A stretch of 13,601 bases of DNA from Blastococcus sp. (GCA_025963345.1 JAOPUS010000059.1:1-13601); one strand, 5' to 3'; counted from the first letter of the stretch, positions 6,747 to 13,601 are shown. Translations and numbers: made by a program. Notes: a model not told the origin generated them from the sequence alone.

Positions 6747-7673
6747 ATGCTCATCGACAGACCCGACGGCGCACGACGTGGTGAGGCACGACCGGGCGTG
6801 GACGGTCGACATCAGCAGCTGCCGGCCCCCTCCAGGTACCGGCGTTCGGACATGACGATGACCTTCGAGTCCGCTGCCGTCTCCAGCGCGGGTCCACGAC
6901 CGGACAACCAGGACTCCGGGTGCGCCGGTCCTCGCCTGGTCGCGATCGCAGATGGGGTCGGCGGCAACGTCGGAGGGGCGGTCGCTTCCTCGCTCGTCAT
7001 CAACCGGCTGGCCCGGCACGGATCCGGCGGCGCCACGTCCGCGGGATCGGCCGCCTGGCTGAGCGATGCCATCGCCATGGGGAACCGACGCATTCGCGCC
7101 GCCTGCGCCCAGACGCCTCAGCTGAAGTCCATGGCCACGACCCTGACGGCGATCGCGACAACCGGTAACGGGGTGCTGACTCTGGCCCATATCGGGGATT
7201 CCCGCGCCTACCTTCTGCGCGGGGGTGCGCTGGTCCAGCTGACCAGGGATCACACGTGGGTACAGGCCCTTGTCCATGCAGGCAGCATCACACCGGAGCA
7301 GGCGCGCACACATCCCCTTCGATCGGTACTCCTCGCCGTCCTGCACGGCAGGGAGGACGACATCGCCAAGCTGGAGATCAGCACACACCTCACCCAGCCA
7401 GGCGATCGACTGCTGCTGTGCTCCGACGGCCTCTGCGGAACTGTGCCCGCCGAGCGGATGCTCGGCATCCTCGCCCAAGCGCCTGGTCCCGCCGCCGCGG
7501 CCGCCCTTCTTCAGCGTGCGGCGCTCGACGCACCCGCGCACGACAACGTCACTGTCGCAGTCGCCGACCTCAGCGCGGTAGCGCGCTCCCCCTGCGGGCC
7601 TCCGGTGAGGGTCGGAGCGGCCGCTTCTGCACCAGCGGAGATCACCCAGCCTCTGCCGACCGTCGGCAGCTGA
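6747..7673 (+). CDS. PP2C-family (PPM) serine/threonine protein phosphatase
   Basis: This 308-residue cytoplasmic metal-dependent phosphatase removes phosphate from Ser/Thr (possibly Tyr) of target proteins. PPM motifs are in order: RPDNQD with metal-ligand Asp56, AIADGVGG with Asp69-Gly70, SMATTLTAI (128-136), HIGDSRAYLL with Asp151, LTRDHTWVQALV, LLLCSDGL with Asp227, and AHDNVTV with Asp266-Asn267. The core matches bacterial PrpC/PstP-type phosphatases, but there is no TM segment as in PstP. ATG 6747 is chosen because CGAGGA lies a few nt upstream. The ATG at 6852, just before MTMTFESAAVSS, fits the usual domain edge but has no visible Shine-Dalgarno, so the first 35 residues are uncertain. 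No Ser/Thr kinase or anti-sigma partner lies in the window. The gene follows two histidine kinases on the same strand after a hairpin and converges on the DedA gene. Confidence 0.9.
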   Translation: MLIDRPDGARRGEARPGVDGRHQQLPAPSRYRRSDMTMTFESAAVSSAGPRPDNQDSGCAGPRLVAIADGVGGNVGGAVASSLVINRLARHGSGGATSAGSAAWLSDAIAMGNRRIRAACAQTPQLKSMATTLTAIATTGNGVLTLAHIGDSRAYLLRGGALVQLTRDHTWVQALVHAGSITPEQARTHPLRSVLLAVLHGREDDIAKLEISTHLTQPGDRLLLCSDGLCGTVPAERMLGILAQAPGPAAAAALLQRAALDAPAHDNVTVAVADLSAVARSPCGPPVRVGAAASAPAEITQPLPTVGS

Positions 7674-7680
7674 TCCAGGG

Positions 7681-8310
7681 TTATCCACCTGAGCGCTCGG
7701 GTCGGCGGTGGTCGCCCCGTCGACGCCGACGCACCAGCACGGCGCCGACCGCAACCAGGGCGAACACCACGACCACCGCCGCGCCGGCCACCCCGAGAAC
7801 CTGCGTCGCCTTCCCGTAAGCCGCCGCCGCGAGGTAGCCCAGACCGGCGACGGCGACGCCCCAGACGGCCGCGCCGGTCACGTTGTACGCGGCGAAGCTG
7901 CGGTAGGGCAGGCCACTGCCGCCCGCGATGATCGGGACCAACGCGCGCAGTACGGGCACCCAGCGACCGAGAAGGACCGCGGGTGCTCCGTGGCGCCGCA
8001 CGAACTCCCGCGCGCGCTGCACGTGCTCCGCGCGCCGCCCCGCCATCCTGGTGCCCAGCTTCGGGCCGAGGCGGGAGCCGACGGCGTAACCGACGGTGTC
8101 CCCCGCAACTGCGCCGAGCACAGCGGCGACCATCACTGCCGGCAGGGCAAGGCTGCCCTGGTGCGCGAACACCCCGCCGAGAAGCACCGCCGTCTCCCCC
8201 GGCACGACCACGCCCAGCAGGGTCGAGGCTTCCAGCGCCGGCAGCGTGAACACCGCCAGAAGAAGCAGCCACGCCGGTAACGCAGCGAGCAGCCCGGTCA
8301 GACCGGTCAT
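7681..8310 (-). CDS. DedA-family (VTT/SNARE-associated) integral membrane protein
   Basis: This is a 209-residue polytopic membrane protein of the DedA superfamily, whose members have been linked to membrane homeostasis and, for some, to recycling undecaprenyl phosphate across the membrane. Diagnostic features are ALEASTLLGVVVPGETAVLLGG (25-46, with acidic Glu27 and Glu39), GAVAGDTVGYAVGSRLG (66-82, Asp71), and FVRRHGAPAVLLGRWVPVLRALVPIIAG (103-130, with Arg116 and Arg122). These are followed by SFAAYNVTGAAVWG and a final hydrophobic helix, then a very basic tail, RRRRRGDHRRPERSGG, which should be cytoplasmic. ATG 8310 gives the normal family N-terminus, although only a weak GAGAG-like Shine-Dalgarno precedes it. 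The stop codon lies 7 bp from the convergent phosphatase stop. Substrate and role are inferred from family only. Confidence 0.92.
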   Translation of the reverse strand: MTGLTGLLAALPAWLLLLAVFTLPALEASTLLGVVVPGETAVLLGGVFAHQGSLALPAVMVAAVLGAVAGDTVGYAVGSRLGPKLGTRMAGRRAEHVQRAREFVRRHGAPAVLLGRWVPVLRALVPIIAGGSGLPYRSFAAYNVTGAAVWGVAVAGLGYLAAAAYGKATQVLGVAGAAVVVVFALVAVGAVLVRRRRRGDHRRPERSGG

Positions 8311-8774
8311 CAGATGGCTCTCACGGTCGGCGGCGGGCCGGGCCATCCGGGCATGCCGACGCGACCGTCCGGGCGGACAGCGAACCGACGCTCCCCCACC
8401 CCTGGTCGACGGGTTTTCACCCGATCCACGATCGCGTTCAAGACACGTTGCCGTCTCCGCGGCCAGCACCCCCACTCGACTATCCACCAGCAGGGGAATC
8501 CGGACGCCCGGCTGCAACAGACGTCGACGGGCGCTGTCCGGGATGTCGCGCCGGAAGAATCGCGCAACGCTCGTCATGCCATCGAAGCGCTGTTCTCGCC
8601 TGACAAGGGATGGGGCGCCGAGATGATCACATCGGCGGGCCTCATCCGGGAAGACCTCGCCGCTTGGCGCAATCGTCTCCCAGGCTTGGCGGCAGAGGCC
8701 ACTCGCCGCGAGAGCGGGAATGCATCGGGAGAGCGACGCCGGATGTGGCCCGGTCGAACCGGCGAAAGGTGAAG
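8311..8774. other. Divergent spacer between DedA and VIT-like genes, with a possible short ORF
   Basis: This 464-bp stretch should contain promoters for both flanking genes. A plus-strand frame from 8314 stays open to a TGA at 8770-8772, two nt before the VIT-like ATG at 8775. A possible internal start is ATG 8623 (MITSAGLIREDLAAWRNRLP). Its third-position GC is lower than in the neighbouring genes and it matches no family I know, so I do not call it as a gene. No RNA gene or mobile-element end is visible. Confidence 0.4.
8767..8772 (+). promoter_or_regulatory. Shine-Dalgarno site of the VIT-like gene, overlapping an upstream stop codon
   Basis: AGGTGA at 8767-8772, within a longer GAAAGGTGAAG, lies just before tandem ATG codons at 8775 and 8778. 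It gives better spacing to the second ATG. The same bases include the TGA ending the uncertain upstream frame, an arrangement that would allow translational coupling if that frame is expressed. Confidence 0.55.
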
Positions 8775-9272
8775 ATGATGGCCGTTTCGACCACGGTCGC
8801 GAAACAGTCGTTTCTGTTGCAACGCGTACAGCCGGCCATGACGGGATTGATCGACGGCTCGCTCTCGACTCTCGCGCCGATATTCGCGGTGGCGTTCGCG
8901 ACCCATCGTCCGATCTATGCCTTCTTCGCCGGATTGGCGACGGCAATCGGGGCCGGGGTGAGCATGGCGTTCTCGGAGGGACTTTCCGATACCGGCGACG
9001 TGACGGGGCGCGGGAGCCCCTATCTCCGCGGCTTGATCACAGGCGGGGGCACGTGCCTGGGAGGGATCGTGCACACACTGCCGTTCCTGATCCCGCAGTA
9101 CCGCACCGCGCTGATCGTCGCTCTTGTGGCCATCGCCCTCGAACTGGTCACGTTGGCCTGGATTCGCGCGCGATTCTTCGGTACCGGCTTCGTGCAGTCG
9201 TTTGCCTCGGTCACGCTCGGGGGCGTCATCATCGTGTGCATCAGCGCGGCGCTGGGATCGCTGGCGGCTTGA
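8775..9272 (+). CDS. Short VIT1/CCC1-like membrane transporter protein
   Basis: This 165-residue integral membrane protein resembles the vacuolar iron transporter (VIT1/CCC1) family, which moves Fe2+ or Mn2+ by proton antiport. LIDGSLSTLAPIFAVAF (25-41) carries an Asp in the first helix (Asp27), as in the family. AGLATAIGAGVSMAFSEGLSD (52-72) resembles the second-helix segment with Ser63-Met64 and Glu68. The C-terminal FASVTLGGVIIVCISAALG (143-161) matches the closing family helix. The protein is shorter than typical VITs (about 220-250 residues) and lacks the long cytoplasmic metal-binding insert; only SDTGDVTGRGSPYLRG links helices 2 and 3. The start is ATG 8775 or 8778, with AGGTGA just upstream; an in-frame ATG at 8610 would add 55 polar, unlike residues. 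Transport and substrate are inferred. I see no metal-regulator box upstream. Confidence 0.75.
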   Translation: MMAVSTTVAKQSFLLQRVQPAMTGLIDGSLSTLAPIFAVAFATHRPIYAFFAGLATAIGAGVSMAFSEGLSDTGDVTGRGSPYLRGLITGGGTCLGGIVHTLPFLIPQYRTALIVALVAIALELVTLAWIRARFFGTGFVQSFASVTLGGVIIVCISAALGSLAA

Positions 9273-9744
9273 CCGGACAGTGATCCCTGCCGGCACCGCC
9301 GTACGTCGGTATCCGATCCAGGTGTGACCGGGCCGGCCGGGTAGGTCGGGCCGGCGAACCTCCCACGGACATCTCACCGGCCGCTCGGCCGGACTCCTGA
9401 GCTGACCTGTCGGAGATCGCGGTGCGTCCACGGGATCGTCCGTCGGAGGCGATTCAGAGGCGGGCCGCAGCCAACCGCCAGCCGGTCGGCGGACCGTCCG
9501 AGGCGTGGCCATCCCGATGCTCCGAGCGTGTGAGCACAACCGTGGACGACCCGCCTCCGGCTACGAGCGCTCCTGGTCCGTTGTCCGAGATGGACGATCG
9601 ACCATGGCGGCCGGGCAGGCCACCGCCCGCGGGACGAGGTACGGGTCCACCCGCGGCCCGAGCCACGATGGGCGGCACGTCGTTGTGAACGGCTCCGTGC
9701 TGCCGGCACCGGTCCACGGTCCGCTGCATTCATTCGCTGAGCGC
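9273..9744. other. Gene-poor stretch between VIT-like gene and receiver remnant
   Basis: This 472-bp stretch contains a hairpin at 9377-9392 and little else I can support. A frame from GTG 9422 to a TGA at 9686-9688 has a GGAG upstream, but it is Pro/Arg-rich with weak codon bias. The frame of the receiver remnant is also open back to 9505 without recognisable content. The stretch may include the promoter or a decayed 5' part of the receiver gene. Confidence 0.4.
9377..9392 (+). terminator. Compact hairpin about 105 nt after the VIT-like gene
   Basis: CCGGCCG (9377-9383) and CGGCCGG (9386-9392) form a perfect 7-bp arm pair around CT; a realistic fold would open to a 4-6-nt loop. There is no T-tract. 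It is the best terminator candidate for the VIT-like gene, though rather distant from its stop. Confidence 0.35.
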
Positions 9745-10190
9745 ATGCCTCCGGGCATCGAGCACCACGGCAGGCGACAGGGCGTTCCCGTCACGGCCGC
9801 GCCGATCCGCGTTCTGGTCGTCGAGGACCACGCCGTTGCCCGTGCTGGCCTGGTCGACCTGTTGAGCGCGACCGGCGAGATGGTGGTTGTCGGAGAAGCA
9901 GTCGACGGTCACGCTGCCCTCGAGCTCGCGGCGGAGTTCCGTCCGGACGTCGTCCTGATGGACGTGTCCATGCCCAACATGTCCGGGCTCGAGGCCACAC
10001 ACGTCCTCACACAGCAACGACTCGGCGTCCACGTGCTGATGTTCAGCGCGGACGCGCGCTGCAGTGTCGTACGGGCCGCACGGGACGCCGGAGCCGTCGG
10101 CTTCCTGGGAAGGGCAGCAGGGGCGGTGACCTCGTCCGCGCGATCAGGGCTGCGAACGCGGGACGACCCACCTGGCCGCCCTGCGCGTAA
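9745..10190 (+). pseudogene. NarL/FixJ-type response regulator receiver, frameshifted and lacking its DNA-binding domain
   Basis: From ATG 9745 the frame encodes a clear receiver domain: IRVLVVEDHAVARAGL with the acidic pair Glu27-Asp28, VVLMDVSMPNMSGLEA with phospho-acceptor Asp73, and VLMFSAD with Ser101 at the Thr/Ser switch position. It proceeds through RAARDAGAVGFL, then becomes atypical (GRAAGAVTSSA). Reading one base back from about 10107 restores the expected family ending, including the conserved Lys (codon 10110-10112) and GGDLVRAIRAANAGRP, before a TAA at 10188-10190. A one-base loss in the GGG at 10107-10109 explains this. In neither frame is there a LuxR-type helix-turn-helix; the next gene's 3' end starts 70 bp later. 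In the unshifted frame translation would run to 10398 inside the opposite-strand gene. The true start is unsure, with GTG 9685 as an alternative. It may be a former partner of the nearby kinases, but this is inference. Confidence 0.75.
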
Positions 10191-10203
10191 GCGCGATGGC
10201 CCA

Positions 10204-10234
10204 GGAAGGCCCCCGGAAGGCCCCCGGAAGGCCC
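10204..10234 (+). repeat. 11-bp tandem repeat (GGAAGGCCCCC, about 2.8 copies)
   Basis: Two perfect copies of GGAAGGCCCCC at 10204-10214 and 10215-10225 are followed by nine bases of a third copy (10226-10234). It occupies the 69-bp gap between the receiver remnant and the 3' end of the GT39 gene. The unit is not a multiple of three, so copy-number change would shift any frame across it. Confidence 0.85.
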
Positions 10235-10259
10235 TGCGACCATTGCTCAGGACTCCTTG

Positions 10260-12275
10260 TCAGCCTCCGCCAGCGGGCACCAGATCGACGATGCGCCAAT
10301 CCCGCACCCGGGTGGACGGGAATGTGTCGGTGGCCCATTGCGCGGACCGGTCGGCAAAGGAGCCCCGCGCGGTGGTGCCCGGGGCCAGCACCAGGTAGTG
10401 GACGCGGGAGTCGGCCACCGCGGCGCGGAAGTCGTCGAGGGTTGGGTGCGGGTCGCGGCCGGAATATCCGCCCAGGGCCCACACGGGGGCGCCGCTGGCC
10501 AGTTGGAGGTCCGCCGCGCGCCGGCCGACGACGGCGGCAGCCCAGTCATAGCCCCCGGCCCCAGCGCGTACCCGGTCGGCCAGCGACATCGGCAACCGCG
10601 TTCCCGTGGTGCTGCCAGGGCTGATGCCGGCAGGAGTGGAGATGGTGGTGACTCCCGGACCGGTGTAGACGTTGGCGCCGCGGTGTACCGCCTCTGCAGT
10701 GGCCACGGACCAGGCACCGGGACCGGCCAGCAGCGCAACGAGGATCGCCACGCCCGCCCCCCGGCGGACGTCCGGCCAACCGGCCGCGACCAGCCGGGAA
10801 CCCCCGACCGCGGGGATCCTGCCCTCGTGCGCCGGGGTGGCCGCCCACGTCGTACGCGGGGTGCCGCGAAGTCCGAACACCGCCACCGCGGCGGCGGCGA
10901 GCACGATCGGGACGGCCACCAGCGGCCAGGCCGGCCGGGTCAGCAGCAGACCGCTGGACCACAGGGCGGTGAGCGACACGGTGACGGCCAGCAGCCACCG
11001 GGCGCGGGGCGCGCCGGCCTGGAGAGCCCGCTGCCACAGCAACGCACCGCCCAGCGCGACCGCCCCCGCGATCGCCGGAGCGAGCTGGATGGCGTAGTAG
11101 CTGTGCGAGATGCCGCGCAGCGAGCTGAGTGCGACTCCCGCGCCGAGCAGCCACACGCCCCACAGGAGCAGGCCGGCCCGCGCCGGGTCGCGGCGGTCGC
11201 GAGCACGGGTGAGCACCCAGCCGGCCGCGAGCACAATGAGCGCGGCCGGCAGCAGCCAGCTCCCCTCGGGGGCCCACGTGCCGAAGAGCCGCCCCCACGT
11301 TCCCCTTCCCGGCGTGGCACCCCCTCCCCCGCCGGCCACCTGGCCGGTGAGGCGGCCGAGGCCGTTGTAGCCAAGAGCCAGTTCCAGGACGCTGTTGTGC
11401 TGGGTTCCGCCGATCCAGGGCCGGTCGTCCGCGGGGATGAGCTCCGTGGACAGAACCCACCAGGCGGCGCCGATGACCATGGCCGCGCCGGCCGCAACCG
11501 TTCGGGCGACCCGCCGGCCCAGCGAGCCGGCCCCGGCCGCAAGGGCGACCGCGACGAAGGCCGGCACGACCAGCCACGCCTGCAACAGCTTGGTGAGGAA
11601 GGCCAGACCCAGCAGAGCTCCAGTGGCGACCAGCCAGCCGCCACCCCCCTCTGCCAGGCTCACCGACCGGACCAATGCGTACGCCGCAGCGACCGACAGC
11701 AGGACCATGAGGGCATCGGGGTTGTCGTAGCGAGCCATGAGCGTGACCACGGGGGTCAGCGCCAGGATCGCTCCGGCCAGCAGGCCGACCGCCGCCGCGC
11801 GGCCGTCGACGGAACGCGCCGGCCGTCCGGCTGCCAGGGACAGGGCCTGCCTCCGCACGGTGCCGTAGAGCAACGCCACCGCGGCCACCATGCTCAGCGC
11901 CTGCGGCAGGAGCAACGACGGGGTGGAGAGGCCGAAGATCCGAACCGAGAGACTGGTGAGCCACAGCGCGGCGGGAGGCTTGTCGACGGTGATGGCACCG
12001 ACCGGATCCAGCCCACCGAAGAAGAAGGCCTGCCAGTTGGAGGCGCCGGCCTGGGCGGCCGCCGAGTAGTACTGATTGGCCCACCCGCTGCCGGACAAGC
12101 CGACCGAGTAGAGCAACCCGACGCCTGCCAGCAGCAGGCCCAGTGCCATCCGGCGCCCGGCTGTCGTGTCGAGCAGACGTTCCGCGCCGCCCCCGGTGGC
12201 GCGTCGTCCGACCCACGGACGGACGACGCCTGGCGTCGGCGGCGATCGCCGATCGGGGTACGCAACGGTGCTCAC
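10260..12275 (-). CDS. GT39 (PMT/ArnT-like, YkcB-type) membrane glycosyltransferase
   Basis: This 671-residue GT-C-fold enzyme probably transfers a sugar from a polyprenyl-phosphate donor to an extracytoplasmic acceptor. It matches the bacterial PMT_2/ArnT-like group containing B. subtilis YkcB: NQYYSAAAQAGASNW (67-81) in the first external loop, LDPVGAITVDKPPAALWL (89-106), RYDNPDALM (182-190), FLTKLLQAWLVVPAF (226-240), SVLELALGYNGLGRLTG (295-311), and GISHSYYAIQLAPAIAGA (388-405). About a dozen helices are followed by a soluble C-terminal domain (about 525-671) with PVWALGGYSGRDPHPTLDDF (597-616). Loop 1 has a Gly-rich run (313-319). The start is GTG 12275, overlapping the upstream gene's TGA by 4 nt (GTGA), so translation is likely coupled. 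The sugar and acceptor are unknown. It ends facing the receiver remnant. Confidence 0.92.
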   Translation of the reverse strand: MSTVAYPDRRSPPTPGVVRPWVGRRATGGGAERLLDTTAGRRMALGLLLAGVGLLYSVGLSGSGWANQYYSAAAQAGASNWQAFFFGGLDPVGAITVDKPPAALWLTSLSVRIFGLSTPSLLLPQALSMVAAVALLYGTVRRQALSLAAGRPARSVDGRAAAVGLLAGAILALTPVVTLMARYDNPDALMVLLSVAAAYALVRSVSLAEGGGGWLVATGALLGLAFLTKLLQAWLVVPAFVAVALAAGAGSLGRRVARTVAAGAAMVIGAAWWVLSTELIPADDRPWIGGTQHNSVLELALGYNGLGRLTGQVAGGGGGATPGRGTWGRLFGTWAPEGSWLLPAALIVLAAGWVLTRARDRRDPARAGLLLWGVWLLGAGVALSSLRGISHSYYAIQLAPAIAGAVALGGALLWQRALQAGAPRARWLLAVTVSLTALWSSGLLLTRPAWPLVAVPIVLAAAAVAVFGLRGTPRTTWAATPAHEGRIPAVGGSRLVAAGWPDVRRGAGVAILVALLAGPGAWSVATAEAVHRGANVYTGPGVTTISTPAGISPGSTTGTRLPMSLADRVRAGAGGYDWAAAVVGRRAADLQLASGAPVWALGGYSGRDPHPTLDDFRAAVADSRVHYLVLAPGTTARGSFADRSAQWATDTFPSTRVRDWRIVDLVPAGGG

Positions 12276-13585
12276 GCTGCCAGCCGGGGAGCCGCGAGCT
12301 CGGATGAACGCTTGCTGGTCGGGGCGGCCGGCTGGGTAGTACCCGCGGGGCTGCCGTCATGACCGGTCCACGGCCGCGGGATCGTGCCGGCCCGGCGGCC
12401 GGCGCGAAAGACCCAGCTGCGCAGCAGCACGAACCGCAGGACGCTCGCCACCCCGCTGGCCACCACCAGGACCGCGACCTCCGCGGCACGGGTCGGCCGG
12501 GACGTCACTGTGTGCACGAGCGTCAGTGAGCCGCTGGTCAGCGCCAGCCCGAGCGCGAACACGAGCAGACCCTGAAGCTGGGCACGAGCGGCACCCTCCC
12601 GTTCACGGACGCCGAAGGTCAGGCGCCGGTTCGCGGCCGTGTTCACGACGGCGGTCACCAGGAGCGCCACGAGGTTCGCCCCCTGCGCCGCGGTGACCCC
12701 CCGCAGCAGGATGAACAACGCCACGTAGGCCGCGGTGGACACCGTGCCGATCGCGGCGAAGACGGCGAGCTGGCGGAGGACGCCGGCGGGCGCGTCGGAG
12801 CGACCGTCGGCCAACGGCTGCCGGCCGATGCGGGCTCGCAGATCGGCGATCGGCAGGCGTCCGGCGGCCCGGCCGCGCAGCAGGCGGACGATGCCGGCCA
12901 GGTCGGCCCGCGCCGTCCGCACGATGTTCACGCGGCTGTCGGGGTCGTCCACCCAGTCCACGGGCACCTCGTGGATGCGCAGCCCGATCCGCTCGGCGAG
13001 GAACAGCAGCTCGGTGTCGAAGAACCAGCCGTCGTCCTCCACCAGAGGCAGCAACCGATCGGCGAGGTCCGCGCGGATCGCCTTGAAGCCGCATTGCGCG
13101 TCGGGCAAGGACGTCCTCAGTGTCCCCCGGAGCAGCAGGTTGTAGCTGCGGGAGATGACCTCACGTCTGGCCCCGCGGACGACGCGGGAGGACGGGCTGA
13201 GCCGACTGCCGACAGCCAGGTCGGAGTGGCCGGTGATCAGGGGGGCCACCAAGGGGAGCACGGCCGCCAGATCGGTGGACAGATCGACGTCCATGTAGGC
13301 CAGGACGGTGGCGTCCGAGGTCAGCCAGGCGGTGCGCAGCGCCCGTCCACGTCCCGGGTCCGGTAGCACCAGCAACTCGACACCAGGCAGCTCGGCGGCG
13401 ACCCGGCGACCCACCTCGACGGTGCGGTCGGTGCTCGCGTTCTCGGCGACCGTGATCCGGAACGAGTAGGGAAACGAGCGGGTCAGGTACTCGTGCAGCC
13501 GGCGCAGGCTCGACTCCAGGCCGGCCTCCTCGTTGTGCACCGGCACGACGACGTCGAGGACTGGGGGCGCGAGGGACACAGTCAC
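12272..13585 (-). CDS. Bifunctional GT2 glycosyltransferase-GtrA flippase-like fusion
   Basis: This 437-residue protein fuses a cytoplasmic GT2 domain with a GtrA membrane domain. The GT2 part (about 8-240) resembles dolichol/polyprenyl-phosphate sugar synthases: LDVVVPVHNEEAGL (10-23), ENASTDRT (48-55), YMDVDLSTDL with the DxD-type Asp99/Asp101, GSRLSPSS, DAQCGFKAIR (162-171), WFFDTELL (187-194) and HEVPVDWVDDPDSRVN (205-220). Residues about 270-395 form four helices of a GtrA domain, thought to help translocate polyprenyl-linked sugar, followed by a Pro/Thr/Ser-rich tail. It presumably supplies the donor for the co-transcribed GT39 enzyme, an arrangement known from ykcC-ykcB. The start is taken as GTG 13585, with GTG 13579 an alternative. 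No Shine-Dalgarno is visible in the 16 bases left and the frame stays open to the window edge, so the true start may differ. Confidence 0.92.
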   Translation of the reverse strand: MTVSLAPPVLDVVVPVHNEEAGLESSLRRLHEYLTRSFPYSFRITVAENASTDRTVEVGRRVAAELPGVELLVLPDPGRGRALRTAWLTSDATVLAYMDVDLSTDLAAVLPLVAPLITGHSDLAVGSRLSPSSRVVRGARREVISRSYNLLLRGTLRTSLPDAQCGFKAIRADLADRLLPLVEDDGWFFDTELLFLAERIGLRIHEVPVDWVDDPDSRVNIVRTARADLAGIVRLLRGRAAGRLPIADLRARIGRQPLADGRSDAPAGVLRQLAVFAAIGTVSTAAYVALFILLRGVTAAQGANLVALLVTAVVNTAANRRLTFGVREREGAARAQLQGLLVFALGLALTSGSLTLVHTVTSRPTRAAEVAVLVVASGVASVLRFVLLRSWVFRAGRRAGTIPRPWTGHDGSPAGTTQPAAPTSKRSSELAAPRLAA

Positions 13586-13601
13586 CGCGGCGGAGTGCGA
13601 C

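Noticed and set aside
6249..7754. A 501-codon minus-strand frame across the kinase end and phosphatase
   Set aside because: It spans two plus-strand genes with intact motifs and has no recognisable domain.
9422..9688. A possible small gene starting at GTG 9422 with GGAG upstream
   Set aside because: It is Pro/Arg-rich with weak codon bias and no family resemblance; kept only as a note on the spacer.
10247..10738. An alternative minus-strand frame at the 3' end of the GT39 gene
   Set aside because: It is Pro/Ala/Arg-rich and out of phase with the family-matching C-terminal domain of the GT39 enzyme.
10257..12362. A 701-codon plus-strand frame opposite the GT39 gene
   Set aside because: It is a polar, repetitive shadow frame. 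The minus-strand protein has coherent membrane helices and family motifs.
1..13601. CRISPR array, defence island, prophage or toxin-antitoxin system
   Set aside because: There are no regularly spaced repeats, Cas, nuclease, integrase or phage-structural motifs. The only short tandem repeat is the 11-bp unit at 10204-10234.

Overview
The window is high-GC bacterial DNA with very strong G/C preference at third codon positions, so long antisense reading frames shadow nearly every real gene. GC content, GTG starts, DesK/NarL-type histidine kinases and a GT2-GtrA fusion next to a GT39 enzyme all point to an actinomycete (Actinomycetota). A Geodermatophilaceae- or Pseudonocardiaceae-like organism is possible, but the genus cannot be fixed from sequence alone.

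Layout. (1) 1-1222, minus: an MFS sugar porter that runs off the left edge, so its C-terminus is missing. (2) 1223-1971: a divergent spacer with no convincing gene. (3) 1972-6507, plus: a signalling block. It holds a DUF4118-GAF-GAF histidine kinase, a small six-helix membrane protein resembling the acetate-transporter (SatP/GPR1) fold, and a CHASE3-HAMP histidine kinase. The two kinases have closely related catalytic halves but unrelated sensor halves. Terminator-like hairpins separate the genes, so they look like individually transcribed neighbours rather than one tight operon. (4) 6747-7673, plus: a PP2C-type Ser/Thr phosphatase. It converges, with only 7 bp between stop codons, on (5) 7681-8310, minus: a DedA-family membrane protein. 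(6) 8775-9272, plus: a short VIT1/CCC1-like membrane protein. (7) 9745-10190, plus: a NarL-type response-regulator receiver that appears frameshifted and lacks its DNA-binding domain. (8) 10260-13585, minus: a two-gene polyprenyl-phosphate glycosylation operon, a GT2-GtrA fusion followed by a GT39 (ArnT/YkcB-like) membrane glycosyltransferase, coupled by a GTGA overlap.

How the parts may work together. The two DesK-type kinases would normally phosphorylate NarL-family regulators. The only regulator in the window is the damaged receiver, so they either act on a regulator elsewhere or have lost a local partner. The GT2-GtrA protein probably makes and flips a polyprenyl-phosphate sugar that the GT39 enzyme transfers to an extracytoplasmic acceptor. 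DedA proteins are linked to recycling of undecaprenyl phosphate, so a lipid-carrier connection is conceivable but unproven.

Nothing here is a clear defence system, prophage, transposon, CRISPR array or RNA gene. The most unusual elements are the broken receiver with the adjacent 11-bp tandem repeat, and the domain-shuffled kinase pair around a small membrane protein.
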